Positions 8,600 through 16,913 of a stretch of 48,009 bases of DNA are shown here, piece after piece; the stretch's first letter is position 1, and every line of letters starts with the position of its first letter. The stretch comes from Bacteroides sp. ET71. GTDB lineage: Bacteria; Bacteroidota; Bacteroidia; Bacteroidales; Bacteroidaceae. The notes below the pieces were generated by a model. The model had not been told where the DNA came from. It ran no database searches and worked only from the letters and a program-made list of their open reading frames with translations. Position numbers and translations under genes: made by a program. The stretch spans positions 1-48,009 of the forward strand of contig NZ_JAMBLS010000026.1 in NCBI RefSeq assembly GCF_023336905.1. The letters run 5' to 3'.

Positions 8600-9438
8600 A
8601 CGGGTGATGTTTGAATACGGTCAAGCAGTTCTTTCACATCGAGGTGCAGCCGGGCGAAGGCGAACCACTTTTTCCCCAGGTCTTTCAGCGAGGCGCCTAT
8701 GTGATAGACGTCCGTGTCGATGAGCAGGAAGCGGTCGTGCGCTTGCTTGTATTCGGCCAGCTCAATGGGAGGATACTCTTCGTTGTGCCTTTTCAGGTCG
8801 AGCTGCAAGCGTTTGTCGACCTTGGCCGTATAGACAGTGGCCGTGACTCCTTCTCCGCGTTTGCTGAGCATGAGCAGGGTGCTTTCGTTCACGTAGTTAT
8901 CTATCAGGACGACGCTCTTCCGCGCCGACTTTATCAGGTCTGCGGCAAAGGCGTAGGCGTCGAATATTTGGCCATCGAAGAAGATCCCCTCCGAGGGCGG
9001 CAGGGACGTGCGGACGAAGAACTCGATTTTCTCGGAATGGTCGGCCACGGTCTTCTCCAGCCGTTCGAGGCGTTGGTTGATGGCGTAGCCCCGGAGCAGG
9101 TAGTCTTTCAGCACCTTGTTCGCCCACTGGCGGAACAGAGTGGCGTTCTTGCTGTTGACGCGGTAACCGACAGAGAGTATGGCATCCAGATTGTAGGTCT
9201 TTGTCTTGTACATCTTGCCATCTGCCGCAGTTAGTTCCAAAATGGAACACACTGCATCTTCCTTCAGTTCCTCGCTGTTGAAGATGTTCTTCAAGTGCTT
9301 GCTTATGGCTTGCCTGCCCGTGCCGAACAACTCGGCGATTTGTGCTTGTGTCAGCCAGACGGTTTCTCCTTTTAGGCGAACTTCCAGTTTGACGCTTTTA
9401 TCGGGCTGGTAGAGTATGATCTCATTTTCATTGTCCAT
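8596..9438 (-). CDS. RhuM-family protein with a C-terminal PLD-like domain
   Basis: About 280 residues from ATG at 9438; a TTG further upstream at 9453 is in frame but less likely. The N-terminal half (GETVWLTQAQIAELFGTGRQ, SKHLKNIFNSEEL, KTYNLDAILSVGYRVNS, ATLFRQWANKVLKDYLLRGY) matches the RhuM virulence-protein family with its helix-turn-helix. The C-terminal half (DAYAFAADLIKSARKSVVLI, TATVYTAKVDKRLQLD, HDRFLLID) resembles a single phospholipase-D-like unit in which HxK is replaced by HxR. Function is not established; the combination suggests a DNA-binding protein with a possible nuclease-like tail. It shares a 4-bp overlap with the next gene. Confidence 0.75.
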   Translation of the reverse strand: MDNENEIILYQPDKSVKLEVRLKGETVWLTQAQIAELFGTGRQAISKHLKNIFNSEELKEDAVCSILELTAADGKMYKTKTYNLDAILSVGYRVNSKNATLFRQWANKVLKDYLLRGYAINQRLERLEKTVADHSEKIEFFVRTSLPPSEGIFFDGQIFDAYAFAADLIKSARKSVVLIDNYVNESTLLMLSKRGEGVTATVYTAKVDKRLQLDLKRHNEEYPPIELAEYKQAHDRFLLIDTDVYHIGASLKDLGKKWFAFARLHLDVKELLDRIQTSPV

Positions 9439-9483
9439 CTGAATGGTGTCCAATTAAGTGGTGAATGGATGGAAGATTGTTTT

Positions 9484-9524
9484 CTCCGGCGAAGTTGCAA
9501 AGGCATCTTACAGCTTCGCCGGAG
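9484..9524. terminator. 11-bp hairpin after ychF
   Basis: CTCCGGCGAAG (9484-9494) and CTTCGCCGGAG (9514-9524) form a perfect stem 34 bp past the ychF stop. There is no real T-run on either side, so termination is likely but not certain. On the minus strand the loop contains TGCCTTTG (9505-9498), one base off a -7 element, which could be the start signal for the RhuM gene. Confidence 0.55.
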
Positions 9525-9558
9525 GGTATCAACAGAGGTTTATGGACTCTGTCTTTCC

Positions 9559-10662
9559 TTAGACATTGAACCGGAAGTGCATGATGTCGCCGTCCTGCAC
9601 CACGTAGTCTTTGCCTTCGACGGCCAGTTTGCCGGCCTCGCGCACGGCCGCTTCAGAGCCGTATTTGATGTAGTCGTCATACTTGATAACCTCGGCGCGG
9701 ATGAAGCCCTTTTCGAAGTCGGTGTGAATGACGCCGGCGCACTGCGGTGCTTTCCAACCTTTGTGGTATGTCCAGGCCTTTACTTCCATCTCGCCGGCGG
9801 TGATGAACGTCTCCAGGTTCAGCAGACGGTAGATGGCTTTGATGAGGCGGTTGCAGCCGCTCTCCTCGAGGCCCAGGTCTTCGAGGAACATTTGCTTCTC
9901 CTCGTAGGTCTCCAGCTCGGCGATGTCTGCCTCGGTCTGGGCGGAGATAATCATCAGTTGGGCGTCTTCGTCCTTGATGGCTTCGCGCACTTGTTCGACG
10001 TAGGCGTTGCCTGTGGCGGCGGCAGTGTCGTCGACGTTGCAGACGTAGAGCACGGGTTTGGTGGTGAGGAGGAACATCTGTCGGGCACATGTCTCCTCGT
10101 CTTCATTCTCCGGGGTGACGGTGCGGGCGCTGCGGCCTTGCTCCAGGGCTTCCTTGTAGCGGAGCAGGAGGCCGTACTCCGTCTTGGCCTGCTTGTCGCC
10201 GCCCACCTTGGCCTGTTTTTCGACGCGCTTGATGCGGTTCTCCACCGTTTCCAGGTCTTTGAGCTGGAGTTCGGTGTCGATGATTTCCTTGTCGCGCACG
10301 GGGTTCACCGAGCCGTCCACGTGGACGATGTTGCCGTTGTCGAAGCAGCGCAGCACGTGGATGATGGCGTCACACTCGCGGATGTTGCCCAGGAACTGGT
10401 TGCCCAGTCCTTCGCCTTTGCTGGCGCCTTTGACCAGTCCGGCGATGTCCACGATGTCGCACACGGCGGGCACGATACGTCCCGGGTGGACGAGTTCAGC
10501 CAACCGGGTCAGTCGTTCGTCGGGTACGGACACTTGCCCCATCTGGGCGTCGATAGTACAAAAAGGAAAGTTCGCTGCCTGCGCCTTTGCGCTGGACAGG
10601 CAGTTGAAAAGAGTAGATTTCCCCACGTTGGGGAGACCCACGATACCTGCTTTTAATGCCAT
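9559..10662 (-). CDS. ychF: Redox-regulated ATPase YchF (Obg family)
   Basis: A 367-residue cytosolic P-loop protein. GLPNVGKSTLFN is the G1 loop, DIAGLV the G3 motif, and CNVDD sits in place of the NKxD guanine-specificity motif, consistent with the ATP preference known for YchF/OLA1. The helical coiled arm (residues 120-200) and the C-terminal TGS domain (AGEMEVKAWTYHKGWKAPQ, DYVVQDGDIMHFRFNV) are present. It is a universally conserved, ribosome-associated stress-response protein. Monocistronic by layout, with a promoter at 10708-10715 and a hairpin after the stop. Confidence 0.96.
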   Translation of the reverse strand: MALKAGIVGLPNVGKSTLFNCLSSAKAQAANFPFCTIDAQMGQVSVPDERLTRLAELVHPGRIVPAVCDIVDIAGLVKGASKGEGLGNQFLGNIRECDAIIHVLRCFDNGNIVHVDGSVNPVRDKEIIDTELQLKDLETVENRIKRVEKQAKVGGDKQAKTEYGLLLRYKEALEQGRSARTVTPENEDEETCARQMFLLTTKPVLYVCNVDDTAAATGNAYVEQVREAIKDEDAQLMIISAQTEADIAELETYEEKQMFLEDLGLEESGCNRLIKAIYRLLNLETFITAGEMEVKAWTYHKGWKAPQCAGVIHTDFEKGFIRAEVIKYDDYIKYGSEAAVREAGKLAVEGKDYVVQDGDIMHFRFNV

Positions 10663-10707
10663 AGCGTATGTATTTTATTATTCTATATGTATGCTGGTTT
10701 ATCCGCG

Positions 10708-10715
10708 CAAAGTTA
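10708..10715 (-). promoter_or_regulatory. ychF promoter (-7 TAACTTTG)
   Basis: A perfect match to the Bacteroides -7 consensus TAnnTTTG lies 46 bp before the ychF start codon. Twenty bp further upstream is TTG (within GCTTG), the usual -33 position. Confidence 0.65.
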
Positions 10716-10804
10716 CTCATTTATCGGACATACGCCAAGCAATCTGCCGTTTTGCTGCCCGTGCCCGTTCCGGAGGCGTCGGAATGTCCCCGGAAAAGGC
10801 TGTT

Positions 10805-10870
10805 GCTTCTTCCGGACACGGGGCACGCTTCCTCCGGACAAGGGCCGCGCTTCTTCCGGACGTGGGGCAA
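10805..10870. repeat. 22-bp-period hairpin-type repeat array A (3 units)
   Basis: Three tandem units of exactly 22 bp (10805-10826, 10827-10848, 10849-10870) share the core GCTTCTTCCGGACA followed by a G-rich stretch (GGGGCAC or GGGCCGC). A degenerate unit may precede at about 10770-10804. The array lies 46 bp after the stop of the small membrane-protein gene and before the ychF promoter. It is related to arrays at 17784-17871, 22674-22739 and 29588-29669. A period of 22 rules out a coding repeat. Confidence 0.75.
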
Positions 10871-10916
10871 GGGGCTGACGCACGCTCTCCGCAGGTCCGG
10901 TACGGGGCGGTTGTTG

Positions 10917-11186
10917 TCAGGCCGGTGCGGTGGCTGTCACCTTCATGGCGTAGTAGACCACGAAGAAGGCGATGCAGAAGAAAGAGAAGCCGATGCGGAA
11001 GGGCATGCCTTGCGGGGCTTCGGACTTGTGGCGGCGGTAGAAGCGCAGCATCTTCACGGTGAAGTAGAACGAGACCAGGGCGGCCAGCAGGGCTACGTGC
11101 ATCAGCGACGTGTAGCCCAGATAGTGCGAAGCGCCAAGCAGCAGGTAGCACAGCAGATTGAGGTAGGAGGCGATAACGTAGTTCAT
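10917..11186 (-). CDS. Small conserved-type membrane protein, function unknown
   Basis: The frame is open to 11285, but that longer form would run through the terminator at 11264-11298 and past the promoter at 11219-11226, so the start MNYVIASYL at 11186 (89 residues) is preferred. Three hydrophobic segments are visible (LNLLCYLLLGASHYLGY, MHVALLAALVSFYFTV, IGFSFFCIAFFVVYYAMKV), with a basic loop FYRRHKS between the second and third. I do not recognise the family. It has its own promoter and is followed by repeat array A. Confidence 0.7.
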   Translation of the reverse strand: MNYVIASYLNLLCYLLLGASHYLGYTSLMHVALLAALVSFYFTVKMLRFYRRHKSEAPQGMPFRIGFSFFCIAFFVVYYAMKVTATAPA

Positions 11187-11218
11187 CGGGACAAAAAATT
11201 GTTTAGAGTTTGACAGGG

Positions 11219-11226
11219 CAAAAATA
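11219..11226 (-). promoter_or_regulatory. Promoter of the small membrane-protein gene (-7 TATTTTTG)
   Basis: A perfect TAnnTTTG match 33 bp before the ATG at 11186, lying between that gene and the upstream terminator. Confidence 0.55.
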
Positions 11227-11263
11227 CGCTTTTGTCGGGAAAAATCCGCTGTTTCGGAGGCAG

Positions 11264-11298
11264 AAAAAAAGCCGGGATGCATCACGCACCCCGGCTTT
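11264..11298 (-). terminator. Rho-independent terminator of the DUF3836 gene
   Basis: Nine-bp perfect arms AAAGCCGGG (11268-11276) and CCCGGCTTT (11290-11298) are followed on the minus strand by seven T. It is placed 48 bp past the stop of the gene at 11346-11744. Confidence 0.88.
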
Positions 11299-11345
11299 CG
11301 TCTGTTATCAAAAGGGTTTTTGGTTATTGTTAGGAGTATCTTCGC

Positions 11346-11744
11346 TCATTGGGCGGTAGCAGTGCTTTCCATCGTCACCGTCATTTCCGGCACAAGAATG
11401 TATTGTCCCTTGCCTTCGTTCCACTGATAGTAAGTGGTGGTGATGTGGTTGCCTTCGTAGGCATAACGCATGCACATGTCTTTCTGCCATTGGTCGCTCT
11501 GTGCGTCCCATTTCATGGCTTCACTCATAGTCAGGCGGTTCTGTTCGTCATACGTGTAGTTGTACTTCATGTAGTTGGCCAGTCCGCTGCCGTCAGCTTT
11601 GTAGATGGTTTCAGCTACCTTCAGACCGTTTGCTACTTCCGAATTGTAAAACAGGTTTGAATCGTTCTCCGCGGAGAGCGTCACGGTGCTCAACAGAAAC
11701 AGTGCCGATGCACACAAGCTTTTTAGCAGGTTCTTTGCTTTCAT
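11346..11744 (-). CDS. Small secreted protein, DUF3836-like
   Basis: A 132-residue protein with a signal peptide (LLKSLCASALFLLSTVTLSAE). The mature part contains paired motifs of the form YNYTYDEQNRLTMSEAMKWD and MCMRYAYEGNHITTTYYQWN, which resemble the short beta-hairpin repeats of the Bacteroides-restricted DUF3836 family. Such proteins occur in many paralogues and have no known function. The unit is monocistronic: a near-ideal promoter (11808-11815) with TTG 20 bp upstream, and a strong terminator (11264-11298). Family assignment is from memory of the motif style. Confidence 0.7.
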   Translation of the reverse strand: MKAKNLLKSLCASALFLLSTVTLSAENDSNLFYNSEVANGLKVAETIYKADGSGLANYMKYNYTYDEQNRLTMSEAMKWDAQSDQWQKDMCMRYAYEGNHITTTYYQWNEGKGQYILVPEMTVTMESTATAQ

Positions 11745-11807
11745 AGTTGTTGTTGTTTTTAGGCGTTAAACTTTCTTTTTGTCTATCAATCGTTCCAGAT
11801 TGCGCTG

Positions 11808-11815
11808 CAAAAGTA
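11808..11815 (-). promoter_or_regulatory. Promoter of the DUF3836-like gene (-7 TACTTTTG)
   Basis: Perfect TAnnTTTG match with TTG at -33 and a 20-bp spacer. It lies 64 bp before the start codon, giving a leader with several AAC repeats just before the ATG. Confidence 0.7.
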
Positions 11816-11917
11816 CGTCTCTTATTCGGAATAGCCAACTGTTTCTGGTTTAAAATGTGTCAATATGTCAAACAGGGTTGCCGTCCTTTTCCTATCCTTC
11901 TGCCAACTCCAAGGGGC

Positions 11918-11948
11918 AAAAAAATATCCGCCGGGCGTTCCGGCGGAT
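11918..11948 (-). terminator. Rho-independent terminator of polA
   Basis: ATCCGCCGG (11926-11934) and CCGGCGGAT (11940-11948) form a 9-bp stem with a 5-nt loop. On the minus strand it is followed by A then T-rich sequence including seven T. It lies 70 bp after the polA stop. Confidence 0.88.
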
Positions 11949-12017
11949 AAGACGGCGAACAGCTTGCACAGTGTTTGTGCGGCATGCCTTGCTTTCTGAT
12001 TGTAAGTTAAAGTTTGT

Positions 12018-14855
12018 TTAATGGGCTTCCAGCCAGTTCGTCCCCCACCCGAAATCGGCCTTCAGAGGCACCAGCATGGGGTAAGCGTTCTCCATTTCTT
12101 CGATTACGATTTTCTGTACGATGTCCTTTTCCGCCTCCGGAACACTGAAATTCAGTTCGTCGTGCACCTGCAAAATCATCTTCGCTTTCAGATTGTAAGC
12201 TGTGAAGCGTTGGTAGATGCGCGCCATGGCCACCTTGATGATGTCTGCCGCACTGCCCTGTATCGGCGCGTTGATGGCATTGCGTTCTGCATAGCCGCGC
12301 ACGGTGGCGTTTCGTGAGTTGATGTCCGGCAAGTAGCGCTTGCGGTGGAAGATGGTCTCCACATACCCCTGCGCGCGGGCCACCTCGATGCTCCGCTCCA
12401 TGTAAGCCTTCACCTTCGGGTACGTGGCGAAATATCCGTCGATAAGTTCCTTCGCCTCCTGCCTGGAGACGCCCATCCGTTCGGCCAGCCCGAAGGTCGA
12501 TATGCCGTAGATGATGCCGAAGTTGGCCGTTTTCGCCTTGCGGCGCATCTCCGCACTCACTTCGTCTATACTTATTTTATATATCTTGGCTGCCGTGGCC
12601 GCGTGGATGTCGTGCCCGCTGCGGAAGGCCTCTATCATGTTTTCGTCGCCGCTCAAGTGCGCCATGATGCGCAGCTCGATCTGCGAATAGTCCGCCGAGA
12701 AGAAGCGGCAGCCGTCATCCGGCACAAAAGCCTTACGGATTTCCTTCCCGTCGTCGTCGCGCACCGGTATGTTTTGCAGGTTCGGGTTGCTCGAACTGAG
12801 GCGGCCCGTAGCCGTCACCGCTTGGTTGAACGACGTGTGTATGCGCCCCGTCCGCGGGTTGATGAGCAGCGGCAGCGCGTCCACATAAGTGCCCAGCAGT
12901 TTCTTGAGGCCGCGGTGCTCCAGTATTTTCCCGACTACTTCGTGTTTTCCCCGCAGGCTTTCCAGTACCTCTTCCGACGTGACATACTGTCCGGTCTTCG
13001 TTTTCTTGGGTTTCTCGGCTATCTTCAGTTCATCGAACAACACCTCTCCCACCTGTTTGGGCGAAGCAATGTTGAAGTGCCTTCCTCCGGCCATCCGGTA
13101 GATGTCTTGCTCTATTTCGGCCAGACGCGCGGTGAAGTGCCGCGAGGTCTGGCTCAAGGCTTCGGTGTCTATGCGCACCCCGTTGCTTTCGAGGTTTACC
13201 AGCACGGGCACCAGAGGCATCTCTATTTCGTAGAACAGTTTGGTGGCATTGTTCTTCTCCAGTTCCTTTTCTAAGATGTGCTTCAGCTTCAGTGTCACAT
13301 CGGCATCTTCGCAGGCGTAGCGGTAGACGTCGGCGGGCGGCAGGTCGCGCATGGATTTCTGCCCTTTGCCCCGGGCGCCAATCAGTTGGTCGATGTGGAT
13401 GGTCCGGTAGTGCAGGTAGACTTCTGCCAAGTAATCCATGTTGTGCTTCAATTCCGGTTGCAGCACGTAGTGGGCGAGCATTGTGTCGAACAGCGGCCCG
13501 CAGACCCGAACGCCGTAGTTCTGGAGCACCACCATGTCGTACTTGATGTTCTGTCCCACCTTCAGGCACCGGGGATTTTCGTACAGCGGGCGAAGCAAGT
13601 CTACTATTCGTTGTGCTTTCTCCCTCTCGTTCGGAATGGCCACGTACCAGGCGCGGTTTTCGGCATCGCTGAAGCTGGCGCCGACCAGCTCGGCTTCCAT
13701 TGGCTCGGTGCTCGTTGTCTCTGTGTCTATTGCAAGAATTTCGGATGTCAATAACTTTTGAACCAGACGAGCGACATCTTCTTCGGACTCAATGAGTTGG
13801 TATTCCGTAACTATGGATTCTAACGTGTCGAGATTTGGATTTTCCGCGTCGCCTGTCCCGTCGGCCGCTAATTTCGCAAACAAATCGCCTTGCGTGGGGA
13901 CGGGATTTTTGTGTCCTTCGGGGGCTTGGGCAAAAAGCGGGCCGGCGAAGGAGTCTGCCGGGGTGGGGGAGGTTGCGGCGGGTTTGCGCAAGACGCGCTC
14001 GGCCAGCGAGCGGAACTCCAGTTCGTCGAAAATCTTGCGCAGTGCTTCGGCATCCGGTTCTTTGAGCGCCAGCATGTCCATGTCCAGCGCGATGGGGACG
14101 TCGGTCTTGATGGTAGCCAAGAACTTGGAGAACGTTATCTGTTCGCGGTTGCTCTCTACCTTGGTCTTCAAGGCTCCTTTCAGTTCGTCGGTGTGCTCCA
14201 GCAGGTTTTCGATGCTGCCGAACTGGGCAATGAGCTTTTGCGCTGTCTTTTCGCCGACGCCGGGACAGCCCGGGATGTTGTCGGACGCGTCGCCCATCAG
14301 GCCCAGCATGTCAATGACCTGGCGGGTGTCGTCTATGGCAAACTTGGCTTTCACTTCGGGGATGCCCATTTTTTCGAATCCGCCGGTGTGTTTGGGCCGG
14401 TACATGTAGACGCTGCCGCCCACGAGCTGGCCGTAGTCTTTGTCCGGGGTCATCATGTAGGTCGTAATGCCACGGCGTCCGGCTTCGGTGGCCAAGGTGC
14501 CGATGACGTCGTCGGCCTCGAATCCCGGCACCTCCAAGATGGGGATGCGGTAGGCGCGGATGATGTCTTTAATGATGGGCACGGAGAGGCGGATGTCTTC
14601 CGGTGTTTCTTCCCGTTGTGCCTTGTATTGTTCGTAGGCTTCGTGGCGGAAGGTGGGGCCGGCGGGGTCGAAGGCGATGCCGATATGGGTGGGCTTCTCT
14701 TTCTTCAGCACTTCCTCGAGGGTGTTGACAAAGCCCAGGATGGCCGATGTGTTGAAGCCTTTGGAGTTGACGCGCGGGTTCTTGATGAGCGCATAATACG
14801 CACGGTAGATGAGCGCGTAGGCATCCAATAAAAAGAGTTTTTCGGTAGATTCCAT
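12018..14855 (-). CDS. polA: DNA polymerase I
   Basis: 945 residues from MESTEKLFLLDAYALIYRAY at 14855; the frame is open further upstream but the extension is not polymerase-like. The 5'-nuclease domain spans about 1-290 (IGIAFDPAGPTFRHEAY, EADDVIGTLA, GLMGDASDNIPG). The 3'-5' exonuclease is apparently active, since motif I (DTETTS, Asp377) is intact. The polymerase domain has motif A DYSQIELRIMAHLSGDE (Asp722), motif B RRKAKTANFGIIYG and motif C QVHDEL (Asp899). It fills gaps in repair and removes Okazaki primers. Divergently arranged with the prenyl synthase gene; terminator at 11918-11948. Confidence 0.97.
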   Translation of the reverse strand: MESTEKLFLLDAYALIYRAYYALIKNPRVNSKGFNTSAILGFVNTLEEVLKKEKPTHIGIAFDPAGPTFRHEAYEQYKAQREETPEDIRLSVPIIKDIIRAYRIPILEVPGFEADDVIGTLATEAGRRGITTYMMTPDKDYGQLVGGSVYMYRPKHTGGFEKMGIPEVKAKFAIDDTRQVIDMLGLMGDASDNIPGCPGVGEKTAQKLIAQFGSIENLLEHTDELKGALKTKVESNREQITFSKFLATIKTDVPIALDMDMLALKEPDAEALRKIFDELEFRSLAERVLRKPAATSPTPADSFAGPLFAQAPEGHKNPVPTQGDLFAKLAADGTGDAENPNLDTLESIVTEYQLIESEEDVARLVQKLLTSEILAIDTETTSTEPMEAELVGASFSDAENRAWYVAIPNEREKAQRIVDLLRPLYENPRCLKVGQNIKYDMVVLQNYGVRVCGPLFDTMLAHYVLQPELKHNMDYLAEVYLHYRTIHIDQLIGARGKGQKSMRDLPPADVYRYACEDADVTLKLKHILEKELEKNNATKLFYEIEMPLVPVLVNLESNGVRIDTEALSQTSRHFTARLAEIEQDIYRMAGGRHFNIASPKQVGEVLFDELKIAEKPKKTKTGQYVTSEEVLESLRGKHEVVGKILEHRGLKKLLGTYVDALPLLINPRTGRIHTSFNQAVTATGRLSSSNPNLQNIPVRDDDGKEIRKAFVPDDGCRFFSADYSQIELRIMAHLSGDENMIEAFRSGHDIHAATAAKIYKISIDEVSAEMRRKAKTANFGIIYGISTFGLAERMGVSRQEAKELIDGYFATYPKVKAYMERSIEVARAQGYVETIFHRKRYLPDINSRNATVRGYAERNAINAPIQGSAADIIKVAMARIYQRFTAYNLKAKMILQVHDELNFSVPEAEKDIVQKIVIEEMENAYPMLVPLKADFGWGTNWLEAH

Positions 14856-14878
14856 TGTTTTTAGTCTTTTTTTCGTGG

Positions 14879-14926
14879 TAAAAGTACGAAGAAAATACGG
14901 TATTACTTGTTTTATTATTACTTTTG
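14879..14926. promoter_or_regulatory. Divergent promoters polA / polyprenyl synthase
   Basis: On the plus strand TACTTTTG (14919-14926) is a perfect -7 for the prenyl synthase gene starting at 14943. On the minus strand TACTTTTA (14886-14879) is one base off consensus and 24 bp before the polA start. Confidence 0.55.
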
Positions 14927-14942
14927 TGCTCAAATTAATCAT

Positions 14943-15917
14943 ATGAATCGTTCTTCTTTAATAAGTGCGCCTATAAGTAGGGAAATGGAGGAATTTAGGA
15001 AGCTGTTCGGCAGTTCCTTGTCCAGTTCCAACCTTTTGTTACAGGAAGTCATCGAGCACATCCGGCAAAAGAACGGGAAGATGATGCGTCCGATGCTGGT
15101 GTTGCTCGCGGCCAAGCTGCTGGGCGGGGTGCGCCCGGCTACGTTGTATGCGGCCGTCTCGTTGGAACTGTTGCACACGGCCAGCCTGGTGCACGACGAT
15201 GTGGTGGACGACAGTACGGAACGGCGCGGGCAACTGTCTGTGAACGCTTTGTTCAACAATAAGGTGGCTGTTCTGACCGGCGATTTCTTACTGGCTACGT
15301 CGTTAATTCAGGCCAGCCAGACGAAGAACCTGGCTATCATCGACCTTATTTCGGGGCTGGGGCAGGACTTGGCAGACGGCGAGTTGCTGCAACTGTCGAA
15401 CGTCAGCAACCAAAGCTTTTCGGAAGAGGTTTATTTCGATGTCATCCGCAAGAAGACGGCTGCGCTGTTTGCTTCGTGTACGAAGGCCGGAGCGTTGTCG
15501 GTCGGGGCGGATGAGGCCAAGACGGAGGTTTTGCGTCGTTTTGGCGAATACATCGGCCTGTGTTTCCAGGTGAAGGACGATATTTTTGATTATTACGAGA
15601 GCAAGCAGATTGGGAAGCCGACGGGCAACGACATGCTGGAAGGCAAGCTGACGCTGCCGGTGCTGTATGCGCTGAACAGCACGCACGACGAGCGTGCCAC
15701 GCTGCTGGCCCGGCGCGTGAAGGCGGGACAGGCGACGGCGGAGGAGATAGGCGAGCTGATAGCCTTTACCAAGGAGCATGGCGGCATCGAATATGCCTGG
15801 CGGACGATGGACGTTCTCCGCGCGAAGGCGTTGGACTTGCTGGAAGGCGTGCCTGCCGGCGAGGTGAAGGAAGCGCTTACAGCGTACATTGATTACGTGG
15901 TGGAGAGGGATAAATAA
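14943..15917 (+). CDS. Long-chain polyprenyl diphosphate synthase
   Basis: 324 residues from MNRSSLISAPIS; an upstream in-frame ATG (14907) would overlap the promoter. The first aspartate-rich motif is LVHDDVVDD (Asp85, Asp86, Asp89), preceded by GKMMRPMLVLLAAK; the second is VKDDIFDY (Asp212, Asp213, Asp216). These mark a trans-prenyl transferase adding isopentenyl units to make the side chain of menaquinone (IspB/HepT-like). Small residues rather than bulky aromatics before the first motif (ELLHTASL) suggest a long product. A strong terminator follows at 15953-15997. Confidence 0.9.
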   Translation: MNRSSLISAPISREMEEFRKLFGSSLSSSNLLLQEVIEHIRQKNGKMMRPMLVLLAAKLLGGVRPATLYAAVSLELLHTASLVHDDVVDDSTERRGQLSVNALFNNKVAVLTGDFLLATSLIQASQTKNLAIIDLISGLGQDLADGELLQLSNVSNQSFSEEVYFDVIRKKTAALFASCTKAGALSVGADEAKTEVLRRFGEYIGLCFQVKDDIFDYYESKQIGKPTGNDMLEGKLTLPVLYALNSTHDERATLLARRVKAGQATAEEIGELIAFTKEHGGIEYAWRTMDVLRAKALDLLEGVPAGEVKEALTAYIDYVVERDK

Positions 15918-15952
15918 TTGCCACGGAAGGCTGTTCTTTTCTTATATATGAT

Positions 15953-15997
15953 ATACCCGGTAGCGGTCGTGATGGACGGTTACCGGGTATTTTTTTG
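15953..15997 (+). terminator. Rho-independent terminator of the prenyl synthase gene
   Basis: ATACCCGGTA (15953-15962) pairs with TACCGGGTAT (15981-15990), followed by a run of T on the plus strand. It sits between two convergent genes. Confidence 0.88.
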
Positions 15998-16010
15998 TCG
16001 GCCGTAGGGC

Positions 16011-16913
16011 TTAGAACCACTTCGTCTCTTGGCCCAGGATGTCGCTGAGCAGAAGGTTGGCCAGGCGGCTGGTGCCGAGGCGGAAGTAGAAGTTGTTCAG
16101 CCATTCTTCGCCCAAGACTTCGCGGACGATGGTGTAGTAGGTGAGGGCGTCGGCCACCGTGTTCAGTCCGCCGGCGGGCTTGAAGCCTACGCGCCGGCCT
16201 GTCTGCTCGTAGTATTCCTTGATGGCGTGGCACATGACGTAGGCGGCTTCGGGCGTGGCGGCGGGCTGCTGCTTGCCGGTGCTGGTCTTGATGAAGTCGG
16301 CGCCGGCATACATGGCCAGGATGGAGGCTTTCTTGATATTGGCGGCGGTGCGCAGGGCGCCCGTTTCGAGGATGACTTTCAGGCGGTGTGTCTTGCATGC
16401 GTCTTTGATTTCCTCGATTTCGTCGCACATGGCTTCGTAGTCTCCGGCGAGGAACTTGCCTACCGAGATAACGATGTCAATCTCCGTAGCTCCCTCGCTA
16501 AGCGCCATGGCTGTTTCGGCAATCTTTACTTCCGTAAAGGTCTGCGAGGAGGGGAATCCGCCGGCCACGCAGGCTATCTGTACGTCTTCGACTTCGAGCG
16601 TGTCCCGCACGATTTCGGCGAAGTTGGGGTAGACACAGATGGCGGCCACGTTCTTCAGCTCGGGGTGTTCCTCGTCCAAGCGGTTGACGTTTTGCGTGAA
16701 GCGCATGACGCTTTCGTCGTTGTCTTCGCAACGCAGTGTGGTGAGGTCGATGCAGTTGAAGAGGAAGCGTTTCACTTCCGGCGTGTCGTAGCGGTCTCTG
16801 TTCTTCTCGATGATTTCCGCTGTCCGGGCGGCCACTTCGGCGTCGTCCAGCAGGATGTCGTACCGGCTGAGGGCGTCGTCGTACTTGCTTTGGGTGGGTT
16901 CATTCTTTTCCAT
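16011..16913 (-). CDS. deoC: Deoxyribose-phosphate aldolase
   Basis: A 300-residue class I aldolase that splits 2-deoxyribose-5-phosphate into glyceraldehyde-3-phosphate and acetaldehyde. The Schiff-base lysine is Lys209 in DFIKTSTGK, and the second active-site lysine is in RVGFKPAGGL; EIDIVISVGKFLAGDY carries the conserved aspartate region. It is longer than the roughly 220-250-residue short forms because of an extra N-terminal helix region, as in Bacteroidetes and enterobacterial types. Its start overlaps the mazG-type stop by 14 bp, so the deoC-mazG-dtd group is coupled around nucleotide and tRNA clean-up. Confidence 0.94.
   Translation of the reverse strand: MEKNEPTQSKYDDALSRYDILLDDAEVAARTAEIIEKNRDRYDTPEVKRFLFNCIDLTTLRCEDNDESVMRFTQNVNRLDEEHPELKNVAAICVYPNFAEIVRDTLEVEDVQIACVAGGFPSSQTFTEVKIAETAMALSEGATEIDIVISVGKFLAGDYEAMCDEIEEIKDACKTHRLKVILETGALRTAANIKKASILAMYAGADFIKTSTGKQQPAATPEAAYVMCHAIKEYYEQTGRRVGFKPAGGLNTVADALTYYTIVREVLGEEWLNNFYFRLGTSRLANLLLSDILGQETKWF

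Noticed and set aside
10805-10870. CRISPR-like array
   Set aside because: Units are head-to-tail with no spacers and a 22-bp period, and there are no cas genes.
11187-11285. N-terminal extension of the small membrane protein
   Set aside because: It overlaps the DUF3836 gene's terminator and the gene's own promoter.
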